Assembly: GCF_003265705.1 (NCBI RefSeq)
Contig: NW_020313005.1
Coordinates: 12,730,402 to 12,794,401 of the forward strand
Direction: 5' to 3'
Length of the DNA stretch: 64,000 nucleotides
From: Callorhinus ursinus
Taxonomy: Eukaryota; Chordata; Mammalia; Carnivora; Otariidae
A program made the position numbers and the translations under genes. Numbering within the stretch: the first letter of the stretch is position 1; each line of letters begins with the position of its first letter. Positions 12,747 through 24,239 of this stretch are shown here, one piece after another. The notes beneath the pieces were generated by a model. That model did not search any database and was not told the origin of the DNA. It worked only from the letters and a program-made list of their open reading frames with translations.

Positions 12747-12848
12747 CTATATATATATCTCTCTATATATCTATATAGAGATATATATATCAATTATATA
12801 TTTATATAATATATATTTATATTATATATCTATATATATCAATTATCT
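12747..12848. repeat. AT-rich imperfect palindrome / (TA)n tract
   Basis: About 100 bp of TA and CTATA repeats include opposed arms tatatatctctc and agagatatatata, so the strand can fold back on itself. Confidence 0.8.
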
Positions 12849-13299
12849 ATACTTTTTAAACCAGGCAAAATGTGCATTATCATCTTGATTTGACCTCAAA
12901 TCTCTACGGTATGCTGTAATCCTATACAATACCCTCATTCTGAAACAATTCTAATTTTTTTAAATGATAGCAAAGTTGTAACAGTGATTTATAATGCATG
13001 GTAGATTTTTTAAATATGAAAAATCCAATTGGCTTTCACTTCTATATATCTAGAAATACTTTTTAGTCAAACTTATATCCATTTTCCACTTGGTTCTTCT
13101 TACTATAGTTTTGAAAGGAAAAGAAACTGAGCATTCACTTACATATAATAGAAAAATAGAGGGAATTTTGATATAGATTAATTATAGTTTGAAAGATTTA
13201 TTTATTTGTGATAAGCCTTAGCTTTCTTTAGTTTATTTGGTTTTTGCCTTGTATGTAAAAATTATGCTGCTTTTACTTTTATTAAAACAAGAAGTCTCT

Positions 13300-13800
13300 C
13301 CTCATTTGCAGAAAATGATATGCAATTATCTCCTCGCAAATGGAGCTACTACAGCTCAAATTAAAACCCAGCATTCATGAGGCGTTATTCTCCAGATCAA
13401 TTCCTAGCTGAAACTGAACTCAGTGGGATTTATGTGAACTTGAAAATTAATAAATTGGCATATTAGTTGTAAAATACAAGAAATAATTTCCTGTCTTTGC
13501 CAGATGATCCATTTGGATTAATGCCTGTAAAAGTTCAACTACAGCTGTCTTCACTGAATTTTTAAATAATGAAACCATAACCCTTTCTCCCAAGGAGTTT
13601 ATTAAACTTTCCTTTGATTAATGCTGTTGCCCACCCCTCCTGGGAAGTCAGATGTATAATCAATATTACAAGCACATCCCCCCATATTACTTGGAAAACT
13701 CCAGCTGCTAAGTCACTTAATACAAATGTATCATCTAAATTTATGAACATGGTAATGCTGTTCAAAATTTTTAATCTGACAGAAACTGAAATCTATCAAT
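13300..13800. other. Non-repetitive intronic block, possible conserved non-coding element
   Basis: I recognise no repeat here. The block has several homeodomain-like TAAT cores (gattaatgctg, ggattaatgcc) and a moderate base composition unlike the AT-rich flanks. Small open frames on both strands (13562-13802) overlap each other and show no protein family. This is only a candidate for regulatory conservation; a comparison with other mammals would decide. Confidence 0.25.
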
Positions 13801-14324
13801 AAGCTTGTCCACTTTATATCCCAAGACTGGAGTGAAGGAGTTAGCCATGGCCTAATTAATATCATCATAAGTAAAAGAAAAAAAAAGAAATCTTTTTAAG
13901 TCTTTGAATCTATTAGACATAGCACTAGTACAGTCTCTGAAATAAGTCCCTGAATTTTCATCAAAATTACCTGAGTATAATGGAAGTGAGAGTGGCAGAA
14001 AACACCCTATGATTTACAGATCAGGAGAGTTTTAGAAATACCTGAATGTGACAGGATCTATGAGAAGCAGTGCAGCTGTGGTTCAGCATTATTAAAAATT
14101 CCATGAAACAGGAATAAAAGGAGCTGATAGTAAGTAGAGTTAAATAGGAGATGACAGGGGTTTAGGTGGCTTCTGACAAGACTTAGAGTAGAGAGCCCAA
14201 GTAGGGACCCTGACATCAATATTCTTGAGAGAAGTTAGGTGTGGTAGGGCAAGAAGAAAAGAAAGCAGGAGCACAAGGAAAAGCATTAGGTGTGTAAACA
14301 TAGATGTGTGCAGAGAAGTGGGAC

Positions 14325-14535
14325 AGCATGGTACTTAGGACCTGATTGCCTTGTTGAAATCCTCTCTCCACCTTCTAGCAGCTGTGTGACCTTGGGCAAG
14401 TTGCTTGACTCTGCCTTTCAATATCTTTATCGGCAGAAATAGTGATTAATAATAGGGTTCTTGAAGGATTAATGAATTCATGAAAAGAATTTTGAATAAT
14501 GCTAGGCACGTATCAAATCCTCAATAAATGGTAAT
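14325..14535 (+). repeat. MIR element
   Basis: It contains agcagctgtgtgaccttggg, caagttgcttgactctgcc, gggttcttgaaggattaatg and ctcaataaatggtaattatt, the classic order of a MIR. Confidence 0.85.
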
Positions 14536-16243
14536 TATTATCACCTTTGGTTGTTCCCCTCATCTGTTTGTTGTTGTTTGTTTTTAATTGTATTCCAATC
14601 TGTTCCTCTGTCAGTTATTTGGAAGTAATTGAGCAGCAAGAAAATGAACTCTATGTTCCCTCCAAAATCTCTTCTGGGCCTCAAAACTGATTCTAAGAAA
14701 TACGCTGCCTTGGTACCCATGTAAAAACAACAGAGGAAAGAGTACTTGAGACCTGAGTTCTAGTTGGGGTTCTTTCAGAGCCAGAAGCAGAATTTAGATA
14801 TATCAACCTGTGTACATGTCACATTTTCATCTGCAAAATGAGAATATGGATCTAAAACTTATGTCCATAACTCAAAAGCCTATAGAGTTCAGGTAAGAGA
14901 TATAAATAAGTGAAGTAGTCCCAGTGTGAGATAATAGGTAGTGGTAGGGACTCTGGCAAACCTAAAAGACTATGCCCTGACTAATGGGACCAACAGCTAA
15001 TTCTCATCTACCAACACCCACGAATTCAGGCTTGGTATCACCAATTTTTTCCTAAAGAAGCCAGAAATTCTTATTTTTATATGAAATGTTAGAATAAATT
15101 AATTCATTATTGGGTCATACCAAACATGACTAAACACCCACTGACCATCCATTTATGACCTTTGATCCAAGTGACTATCTAAAATTCTTTTTAGTTACCT
15201 TCCATTACTCAGTTATAATGGGATACCCAAACAGAACAGCTAGTTCCAATCCAAACTACAATTCTGTGATCTAGTCAGTTACTTTTGCTTACAAAAAAAC
15301 CTTTCAATCCATGGTTATAACAATACACACTGAAACTTCTGGAAGTAAACTGACTGAGATCACTTTTTTTACATGCTGAAATTTCTAATTTAGATCAACC
15401 TGGGTTTACTTCTGATACTATTTACATCCAGAAGGTGAAACAAATAAAAATGACTCTTCAGTTCTTGTTTGATTCATCTACCTTCATTCAATTAGATGCA
15501 ATTATAATATTAGCCCCCAAGAATGCATCTGTGAAATGTCTGTTTGGGTTTGATCCTGATTTAAAATCCTCAGAGCTTTTAAATAGAAATTCTGGGTGTT
15601 TGTTTAGGAAATAGGTTTCTGAATATTTTTTCTTTTTTAAAAAACTTTTCTATTTTTTAAAACTTTCTTATTTCTATTTGAGAAGTACTTAAGGTTGTGC
15701 AGTGCTACAGAAAGCTGAAAGAGAAATTATTCCTTTCTCTAAAGATAAAGAGGGATAGAAAGACTTCTACCCAACCACTGTTTGGTGCTTCTAAAATTAT
15801 TTATCTCCCTGCAATCTTCTTTGACAAAGATGTAATTGCCTCAATAATAAAAAAAGCTGAAAGAAGGCATGTGGCACACAAATCTCTGCAATGCATTCAT
15901 TTAAAAAGATAAGCAAAACTGCTTGTGAATAACAAATGATACCCAAAGTGTGGCTGTCCTTGAAATAAATCATACCTTAAATCCTGGAGCTCAGGTTGTA
16001 CATACCTTAAAAACATCAGCATTTCCTTTCATTTACTTGCAAAATCAAGAATTTTAACTCCTATTAAGTAGCAATGAAAAAAATCTTGTGGCAAGTCTGG
16101 TGATCAGAATTCTAGAATGAAATAGAAGCTTTCCCCAGAATTTTTTTTTTTTAAATCACGTAGATGCCAGATAATAGGAAGTGGGAAAGTAGAGTGATGG
16201 AAACCAGTGGGCAAAAGAAAATAATAAAAAATATTCAAAAGGT

Positions 16244-16627
16244 TATGCTAAGTGAAATAAGTCAGGCAGAGAAAGACAATTATCATATGGTTTCACTCAT
16301 ATGTGGAACATAAGGAATAGCTTGGAGGACCACAGGGGAAGGGAGGGAAAACTGAATGGGAAGAAATCAGAGAGGGAGACAAACCATGAGAGACTCTGGA
16401 CTCCAGGAACCAAACTGAGGGTTACAGAAGGAAGGGTGGTAGGGGGATGAGGTAACCGGGTGATGGGTATTAAGGACGGTGCATGTGGTGATGAGCACTG
16501 GGTGTTATACGCAACTAATGAATCGTTGAACACTACATCAAGAACTAACGATGTACTATATGCTGGCTAATTAAACATAATAACAATAAAAAAAAGAAAA
16601 TGCTATTTAAAAATTAGAAAAATATAT
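16244..16627 (+). mobile_element. 5'-truncated L1 3' end, sense
   Basis: The sequence runs from ORF2-end/UTR phrases (ctaagtgaaataagtcaggc, agacaaaccatgagagactc) to tgatgggtattaagg and an A-rich tail near 16590. Direct repeats atattcaaaaggt at 16231-16243 and 16628-16640 (13 bp, perfect) are the target duplication. The minus-strand open frame at 16297-16533 is antisense UTR, not a gene. Confidence 0.88.
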
Positions 16628-17585
16628 ATATTCAAAAGGTGACAGAATGAGAAATTATAATTTATACCATGGCTGGAATTAATGTCAGCTCCTATGTAAG
16701 ATTAATGTGAATTTACTAAAACACTTAGAATTAACACAATTATAGCATGTGATTTTAATGAGTTTTATCAAAAGAAAATCATTGCTCGGTACAAACATGT
16801 ACCGTTGGAAAAGTTTTTCCTGAGTTTCTTTTACAGTAACAAGGGTAGATGTTTTTCATTGATAATTTTCATTTAGTAATATATAAAGTTTCTCCAGGTA
16901 GATGAGTAACTACCTTTCATTAGAAAAAAGGAAGATCTCAGAAAATGGTTATAATTCCTTTAATATCTCTAATAATGATTTTAAATATCTTACATACAAC
17001 TCTTGGCTTTGACATATAGGTCTCTGAATTTTAACAAACAAACAAAAACATTTTTGAAAGATTAATCTGATGTCTTACCAGTGATATGGGGTTAGTATTA
17101 AAGTCTCTACAATTTTTTTTCATAATTTTTTATTTTTATGTTAATCACCATACATTACATCATTAGTTTTTGATGTAGTGTTCCATGATTCATTGTTTGT
17201 GCATAACACCCAGTGCTCCATGCAGAATGTGCCCTCTTTAATACGCATCACTAGGCTAACCCACCCCCCCGCCCCCATCCACTTTAGAACCCTCAGTTTG
17301 TTTTTCAGAGTCCATTGTCTCTAATGGTTCGTCTCCCCCTCTGACTTACTCCCCTTCATTCTTCCCCTCCTGCTATCTTTTTCTTCTTTTTTTTTTCTTA
17401 ACATATATTACATTATTTGTTTCAGAAGTACAGATCCGTGATTAATCAGTCTTGTACAATTGACAGTGCTCACCATAGCACATAGCCTCCGCAATGTCTA
17501 TCACCCAGCCACCGAATCCCTCCCAGCCCCCACCAATCCAGCAACTGTCAGTTTCTTTCCTGAGATTAAGAATTCCTCATATCAG

Positions 17586-20500
17586 TCACGTGATATGATA
17601 CATATCTTTCTCTGATTGACTTATTTCACTCAGCAAAACACCCTCCAGTTCCATCAACATCGTTGCAAATGGCAAGATCTCATTCCTTTTGATGGCTGCA
17701 TAATATTCCATTGTGTATATATACCACTTCTTCTTTATCCATTCATCTGTCGATGGACATCTTGGCTCTTTCCACAGTTTGGCTATTGTGGACATTGCTG
17801 CTATAAACATCGGGGTGCACGTACCCCTTCGGATCCCTACATTTGTATCTTTGTGGTAAATACCCAGTAGTACAATTGCTGGATCGTATGGTAGCTCTAT
17901 TTTCAACTGTTTGAGAAACCTCCATAATGTTTTCCAGAGTGGTTGCACCAGCTTACATTCCCACCAACAGTGTAGGAGGGTTCCCCTTTCTCCACATCTC
18001 CGCGAACATCTGTCGTTTCCTGACTTGTTAATTTTAGCAATTTTAACTGGTGTGAGGTGGTATCTCATGGAGGTTTTGATTTGGATTTCCCTGATGCTGA
18101 GCGATGTTGAGCACTTTTTCATGTGTCTGTTGGCCATTTGGATGTCTTCTTTGGAAAAATGTCTGTTCATGTCTTCTGCCCATTTCTTGATTGGATTATT
18201 TGTTCTTTGAGTGTTGAGTTTGATAAGTTCTTTATAGATTTTGGATACTAACCCTTTATGTGATATGTGATTTGCAAATATTTTCTCCCATTCTGTCGGT
18301 TGTCTTTTGGATTTGTGGACTATTTCTTTTGCTGTTCAAAAGCTTTTTATCTTGATGAAATCCCAATAGTTCATTTTTGCCCTGGCTTCCCCTGCCTTTG
18401 GCAAAGTTTCTAGGAAGAAGTTGCTGCGGCTGAGGTCGAAGAGGTTGCTACCTGTATTCTCCTTTAGGATTTTGATGGACTCCTCTCTCACGTTTAGATC
18501 TTTCAACCATTTGGAGTCTATTTTTGTGTGTGGTGTAAGGAAATGGCCCAGTTTCATTCTTCTGCATGTGGCTGTCCAATTTTCCCAACACCATTTGTTG
18601 AAGAGACTCTCTTTTTTCCATTGGAAATTCTTTCCTGCTTTGTCAAAGATGAGTTGACCATAAAGTTGAGGGTCCATTTCTGGGCTCTCGATTCTGTTCC
18701 ATTGATCTATGTGTCTGTTTTTATACCAATACCATACTGTCTTGATGATGACAGCTTTGTAATAGAGCTGGAAGTCCAGAATGGTGATGCTGCCAGCTTT
18801 GCTTTTCTTTTTCAAGATTCCTCTGGCTATTCGGGGTCTCTTCTGTTTCCATACAAATTTTAGGATTATTTGTTCCATTTCTTTGAAAAAAGTAGATGCT
18901 ATTTTGATGGGGATTGCATTGAATGTGTAGATGGCTCTAGGTAGCATTGACATCTTCACAATGTTTGTTCTTCCAATCCATGAGCATGGAACGTTTTTCG
19001 ATTTCTTTGTGTCTTCTTCAATTTCTTTCATGAGTATTTTATACTTTTCTGAGTACAGATCCTTTGCCTCTTTGGTTAAATTTATTCCTAAGGATCCCGG
19101 AGTCCCGGGATCGAGTCCCACATCGGGCTCCCTGCTCGGCGAGGAGCCTGCTTCTCCCTCTGGCCCTCACCTCGCCTGCTTCTCCCTCTGGCCCTCACCC
19201 CTCTCGTGTACTCTCTCTCTCATTCTCGCTCTCTCTAATAAATAAATAAATCTTTAAAAAAAAAATTTATTCCTAGGTATCTTATGGTTTTGGGTGCAAT
19301 TGTAAATGGGATCGACTCCTTGATTTGTCTCTCTTCTGTCTTGTTGTTGGTGTATAGGAATGCCACTGATTTCTGTGCATTGATTTTATATCCTGCTACT
19401 TTACTGAATTCCTGTATGAGTTCTAGCAGTTTTGGGGTGGAGTCTTTTGGGTTTTCCACATACAGCATCATATCATCTGCAAAGAGTGAGAGTTTGACTT
19501 CCTCTTTGCAGATTTGGATGCTTTTGATTTCTTTTTGTTGTCTGATTGCTGTGGCTAGGACTTCTCATACTATGTTGAATAGCAGTGGTGATAGTGGACA
19601 TGCCTGCTGCACTCCTGACCTTAGGGAAAAAGCTCTCAGCTTTTCCCCATTGACAATGGTATTTGCTGTAGGTTTTTCATAGATGGCTTTTATGATGTTG
19701 AGGTATGTACCCTCTATCCCTATACTCTGAAAAGTTTTAATCAAGAAAGGATGCTCTACTTTGTCAAATGCTTTTTCTGCATCTATTGAGAGGATCATAT
19801 GATTCTTGTCCTTTCTTTTGTTAATGTGTTGTATCACGTCGATTGATTTGCGGATGTTGACCTGCCTTGCAGCCCAGGGATAAATCCTACTTGGTCATGG
19901 TGAATAATCCTTTTAATGGACTGTTGGATCCAATTGGCTAGTATTTTGGTGAGAATTATTGCAACCATGTTCATCAAGGATATTGGTCTGTAATTTTCCT
20001 TTTTGATGGGGTCTTTGTCTGGTTTTGGGATCAAGGTAGTGGTGGCCTCATAAAATGAATTTGGAAGTTTTCCTTCCATTTCTATTTTTTGGACAGTTTC
20101 AGGAGAATAGTATTAATTCTTCTTGAAATGTCTGATAGAATTCCCCTGGGAAGCCATCTGGCCCTGGGCTTTTGTTTGTTGGGAGATTTTTGATGACTGT
20201 TTCAATTTCCTTAGTGGCTATAGGTCTGCTCATGTTTTCTATTTCTTCCTAGTTCAATTTTGGTAGTTGATACCTCTCTAGGAATGCACCCATTTCTTCC
20301 AGGTTATTTAATTTGCTGGCATAGAATTGCTCTTAACATGTTCTTATAATTGTTTGTATTTCTTTGGTGTTGGTTGTGATCTCTCCTCTTTCATTCATGA
20401 TTTTGTTGATTTGGGTCATTTCTGTTTTCTTTTTGAGAAGCCTGGCCAGGGGTTTATCAATCTTGTTAATTCTTTCAAAGAACCAGCTCCTAGTTTCGTT

Positions 20501-21568
20501 GATCTGTTCTACTGTTCTTTTGGTTTCTATTTCATTGATTTCTGCTCTGATCTTTATGATTTCTCTTCTCCTGCTGGGTTTAGGCTTTATTTGCTGTTCT
20601 TTCTCCAGCTCCTTTAGGTGTAGGGTTAGGTTGTGTATTTGAGACCTTTCTTGATTCTTGAGAAAGGCTTGTATTGCTATATACTTTCCTCGCAGGACTG
20701 CCTTTGCTATATCCCAAAGATTTTGAACAGTTGTGTTTTTATTTTCATTGGTTTCCGTGAATTTTTTAATTCTTCTTTAATTTCCTGGTTGACCCATTCA
20801 TTCTTTAGTAGGATGCTCTTTAGCCTCCATGTATTTGAGTCTTTCTGACTTTCCTCTTGTGATTGAGTTCTAGTTTCAAAGCACATGGTCTGAAAATATG
20901 CAGGGAATAATCCCAATCTTTTGGTACCGGTTGAGACCTGATTTGTGATTAGGATGTGATCAATTCTGGAGAGTGTTCCATGGGCACTAGAGAAGAATGT
21001 GTATTCCGTTGCTTTGGGATGGAATATTCTGAATATGTCTGTGAAGTCCATTTGGTCCAGTGTTTCATTTAAAGTCTTTATTTGCTTGTTGATCTTGTGC
21101 TTAGATGATCTTCCATTTCAGTTAGGGGGGTGTTAATGTCACCCACTATTATTGTATTGTTGTCAATGTGTTTCTTTGCTTTGGTTATTAATTGCCTTAT
21201 ATATTTGGCTGCTCCCACATTAGGGGCATAGATATTTACAATTGTTAGATCTTCTTCTTGGATCGACCCTTGAAGTAGGATATAGTGTCCTTCTTCATCT
21301 CTTATTACAATCTTTGTTTTAAAATCTAATTTGTCTGCTATAAGGATTGCCACCCCAGCTTTCTTTGGTGTCCATTAGCATGGTAAATGGTTTTCCACGC
21401 CTTCACTTTCATTCTGGGGGTGTCTTTGGGTCTAAAATGAGTCTCTTGCAGACAGCATAATGATGGATCTTGTTTTTTAATCCAATCTGATAGCCTGTGT
21501 CTTTTGATTGGGGCTTTTAGTCCATTTAAATTCAGGGTAATTATTGAAAGGTATGAATTTAGTGCCAT
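17586..21568 (-). pseudogene. L1 ORF2 (endonuclease / reverse transcriptase), broken
   Basis: ORF2 makes the endonuclease and reverse transcriptase that copies L1 RNA at the target site. The start ATG is at 21566-21568, followed by the endonuclease segments SIITLNLNGLKAPIKRHRLS and CCLQETHFRPKDT. The conserved RIDHIL box lies near 20970. RT blocks are visible as [27 protein letters not shown] and PLSPLLFN (20079-19565), and the catalytic FADD is readable just upstream of 19471. The C-terminal zinc-knuckle ([14 protein letters not shown]) is at about 18040. The frame is interrupted several times (for example near 21340, 21070, 20700 and 19835) and by the SINE at 19091-19262, so it cannot be functional. 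Confidence 0.93.
19091..19262 (+). mobile_element. CAN SINE, 5'-truncated, nested in L1 ORF2
   Basis: It lacks the tRNA-like head and starts aggatcccggagtcccggga, then gggctccctgctcgg, CT-rich sequence, (aaat)n and poly-A. Target duplication aaatttattccta at 19078-19090 and 19263-19275 (13 bp) lies in L1 ORF2 sequence. The segment starting gcctgcttctccctctggcc is present twice (19146 and 19174) as a 28-bp tandem duplication. Confidence 0.93.
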
Positions 21569-21649
21569 TGTATTGCCTGTAAGGTGACTGTTACTGTTTA
21601 TTGTCTGTGTTCCTTTCTGATCTATGCTGCTTTTAGGCTCTCTTTTTGC

Positions 21650-22545
21650 TTAGAAGACCTGTTTCAATATTTCTAATAGGGCTGGTTTTGTGTTTGCAAA
21701 TTCCTTTAGTTTTTGTTTGTTCTGGAAGCTTTTTATCTCTCCTTCTATTTTCATTGATAGCCTAGCTGGATATAGTATTCTTGGCTGCATATTTTTCTCA
21801 TTTAGTGCTATGAAGATACCATGCCAGTCCTTTCTGGCCTGCCAGGTCTCTGTGGATACGTCTGTTGCCAGTCTAATGTTTCTACCATTGTAGGTTACAT
21901 ATCTCTTCTCCTGAGCTGCTTTCAGGATTTTCTCTTTGTCTCTGAGACTCGTAATTTTACTCTTAGATGTCGGGGTGTTGCCCTATTTTTATTGATTTTG
22001 AGAGGGGTTCTCTGTGCCTCCTGGATTTTGATGCCTGTTTCCTTCCTCACATTAGGGAAGTTCTCTGCTATTATTTGCTCCAATATTCTTTCTGCCCCTC
22101 TCTCTCTTTCTTCCTCTTCTGGGATCCCAATTATTCTAATGTTGTTTCGTCTTATCATACCGCTTATCTCTCGAATTCTGCCCTCGTGATCCTGTAGTTG
22201 TTTCTCTCTCTTTTTCTCAGCCTCTTTATTTTCCATCATTTGGTCTTCTATATCGCTGAATCTTTCTTCTGCCTCATTTATCCTAGCGGTTAATGCCCCC
22301 ATTTTTGATTGCACCTCATTAATAGCCTTTTTGATTTCGACTTGGTTTGATTTTAGTTCTCTTATTTCTCCAGAAAGGGTTTCTCTAATAACTTCCACAT
22401 TTTTTTCAAGCCCAGCTTGTATCTTTAAAGTCATGATTCTGAACTCTATGTCCGACATTGTACTAATGTCAGTATTGAGTAGGTCCCTGACAGACGGTAC
22501 TACCTCTTGTTCTTTTTGCTGAGGTGATTTTTTTTGTCTTGTCAT
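21650..22545 (-). pseudogene. L1 ORF1 (RNA-binding chaperone), frameshifted
   Basis: ORF1p coats L1 RNA. The start ATG is at 22543-22545 (MTRQKKSPQQKEQE), followed by a heptad-rich coiled coil (about residues 35-120, with NEVQSKMGALTARINEAEER) and the beginning of the RRM (IRRNNIRIIGIPEEEERE). The open frame stops at about 21922 after 207 codons. Comparison with the sister copy at 41208-42094 shows one base fewer near 21950 (cgtaattttac versus tgtaagttttac). The C-terminal domain continues in another frame to a stop at about 21650. The gene is therefore inactive but only lightly damaged. Confidence 0.9.
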
Positions 22546-23117
22546 TTTGTCCAGAGGAGAACAGATGAATGAGAGAACAGAATGCTAACAGATTAACAAC
22601 GTCTCCAGCAAATATACTCTATACAAATCAGAAAAGACCTGAAACCAGGGGACAAGAAAGGGAAAGAAAGAAGAGAAGAAAAAAGGAAAAAGATAAAAAC
22701 AAACAAAAACAGAACAAAACAAAACAAAAACAGAGTATGATCAAATATGATCAGGCTAGTGCATAGGTCAGTGCCACACACTAGTTTTTGGGCATATTTT
22801 GGTCTGTTAGAAGAAAGTGCCTGCTAAAATTTTAAAGGAAGAAAGACTTATATATGTACAAAATAAGGTTTGATACAATGAAGGGATGGAAGATGACTGT
22901 AAAGATGAAAATTATAGGATATTTTAAAATGATTTGATAAGATAAGAAGTTGTTTTTAAAAAGAAAGAAGATTTAAAAGGAAAAAGAAAAAAGAAAAAAA
23001 AAGGGAGAGAATGTGATCAGACAGGAGAGTAGAACAAAGCCATACACTAGTGATTTAGGGTATATTTTGATCTGTTAGAAGAAATTGTATCTCAAAATTT
23101 TAAAGAGAAAACAACTT

Positions 23118-23142
23118 ATATATATATATATATATATATATG
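23118..23142. repeat. (TA)n microsatellite in L1 5' UTR
   Basis: A run of TA dinucleotides follows acaactta. The same position in the sister L1 (42645-42665) also has (TA)n, so it is inherited from the L1 family and varies in length. Confidence 0.9.
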
Positions 23143-23204
23143 CCAAAAATAAGGGTAACTACTATGAAGGGATAAAAATATGACTCTAAAAATGAAAAAT
23201 AAAA

Positions 23205-24110
23205 ATTTTTTTTTAATTTTTTTATTGTTATGTTAATCACCATATATTACATCATTAGTTTTTGATGCAGTGTTCCATGATTCATTGTTTGTTCATAACA
23301 CCCAGTGCACCATGCAAAACGTGCCCTCCTCAATACCCATCACCAGGCTAACCCATCCCCCCACCCCCCTACCCTCTAGAACCCTCAGTTTGTTTTTCAG
23401 AGTCCATCATCTCTCATGGTTCGTCTCCCCCTCTGACATACTCCCCTTTTCTTCCTCTCCTGTTATCTTCTTCTTTTCCTTTTTTCTTAAAATATGTTGC
23501 GTTATTTGTTTCAGAAGTACAGATCTGTGATTCAACAGTCTTGCACAATTCACAGCGCTCACCGTAGCACATACCCTCCCCAATGTCTATCACCCAGCCA
23601 TCCCATCCCTCCCACCCCCAACCACTCCGGTAACACTCAGTTTGTTTCCTGAGATTAAGAATTCCTCATATCAGTGAGGTCATGTGATACATGTCTTTCT
23701 CTGATTGACTTATTTCACTCAGCATAACACCCTCCAGTTCCATCCACGTCGTTGCAAATGGCAAGATCTCATTCCTTTTGATGGCTGCATAATATTCCAT
23801 TGTGTATATATACCACATCTTCTTTATCCATTCATCTGTCGATGGGCATCTTGGCTCTTTCCACAGTTTGGCTATTGTGGACATTGCTGCTATAAACATT
23901 GGGGTACATGTACCCCTTCGGGTCCCTACATTGAACGACAGATGTTGGCGGGGATGTGGAGAAAGGGGAACCCTCCTACACTGTTGGTGGGAATGCAAGC
24001 TGGTGCAACTCCTCTGGAAAACAGTATGGAGGTTCCTCAAACAGTTGAAATTAGAGCTACCGTTCGATCCAGCAATTGCACTACTGGGTATTTACCACAA
24101 AGATAAAAAA
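23205..24110 (-). mobile_element. 5'-inverted L1 nested in the L1 5' UTR
   Basis: From about 23210 to 23931 the sequence is an antisense L1 3' end. It covers the UTR and the ORF2 C-terminus and goes up to the codons for [17 protein letters not shown]. At about 23932 the orientation flips: the + strand then encodes the immediately preceding ORF2 segment, [20 protein letters not shown] through HKDK, to about 24105. The two breakpoints are adjacent in L1 coordinates, the signature of twin priming. The flanks are L1 5' UTR, matching the uninterrupted sister copy near 42735. The probable target duplication is an ataaaaattttttt-like string (about 23200 and 24103), hard to delimit in A/T runs. Confidence 0.9.
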
Positions 24111-24239
24111 TTTTTTTAAAAAAAGGGATTGATAAGATGTTTGAAAAAGGAAACAGAAAAATTCAAAAAAAATGGTTAAAAAAATTTACTTTGAAAAACT
24201 AATGAATTATGGTAAAAAAGTCATGAATTCTATGTGTAG

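Noticed and set aside
15697..15912. 71-codon Lys-rich open frame
   Set aside because: There are no family features and no splice or promoter support; it is probably chance in AT-rich intron.
20707..21568. Possible intact retroelement gene
   Set aside because: These are L1 ORF2 pieces in different frames broken by stops; no intact protein.
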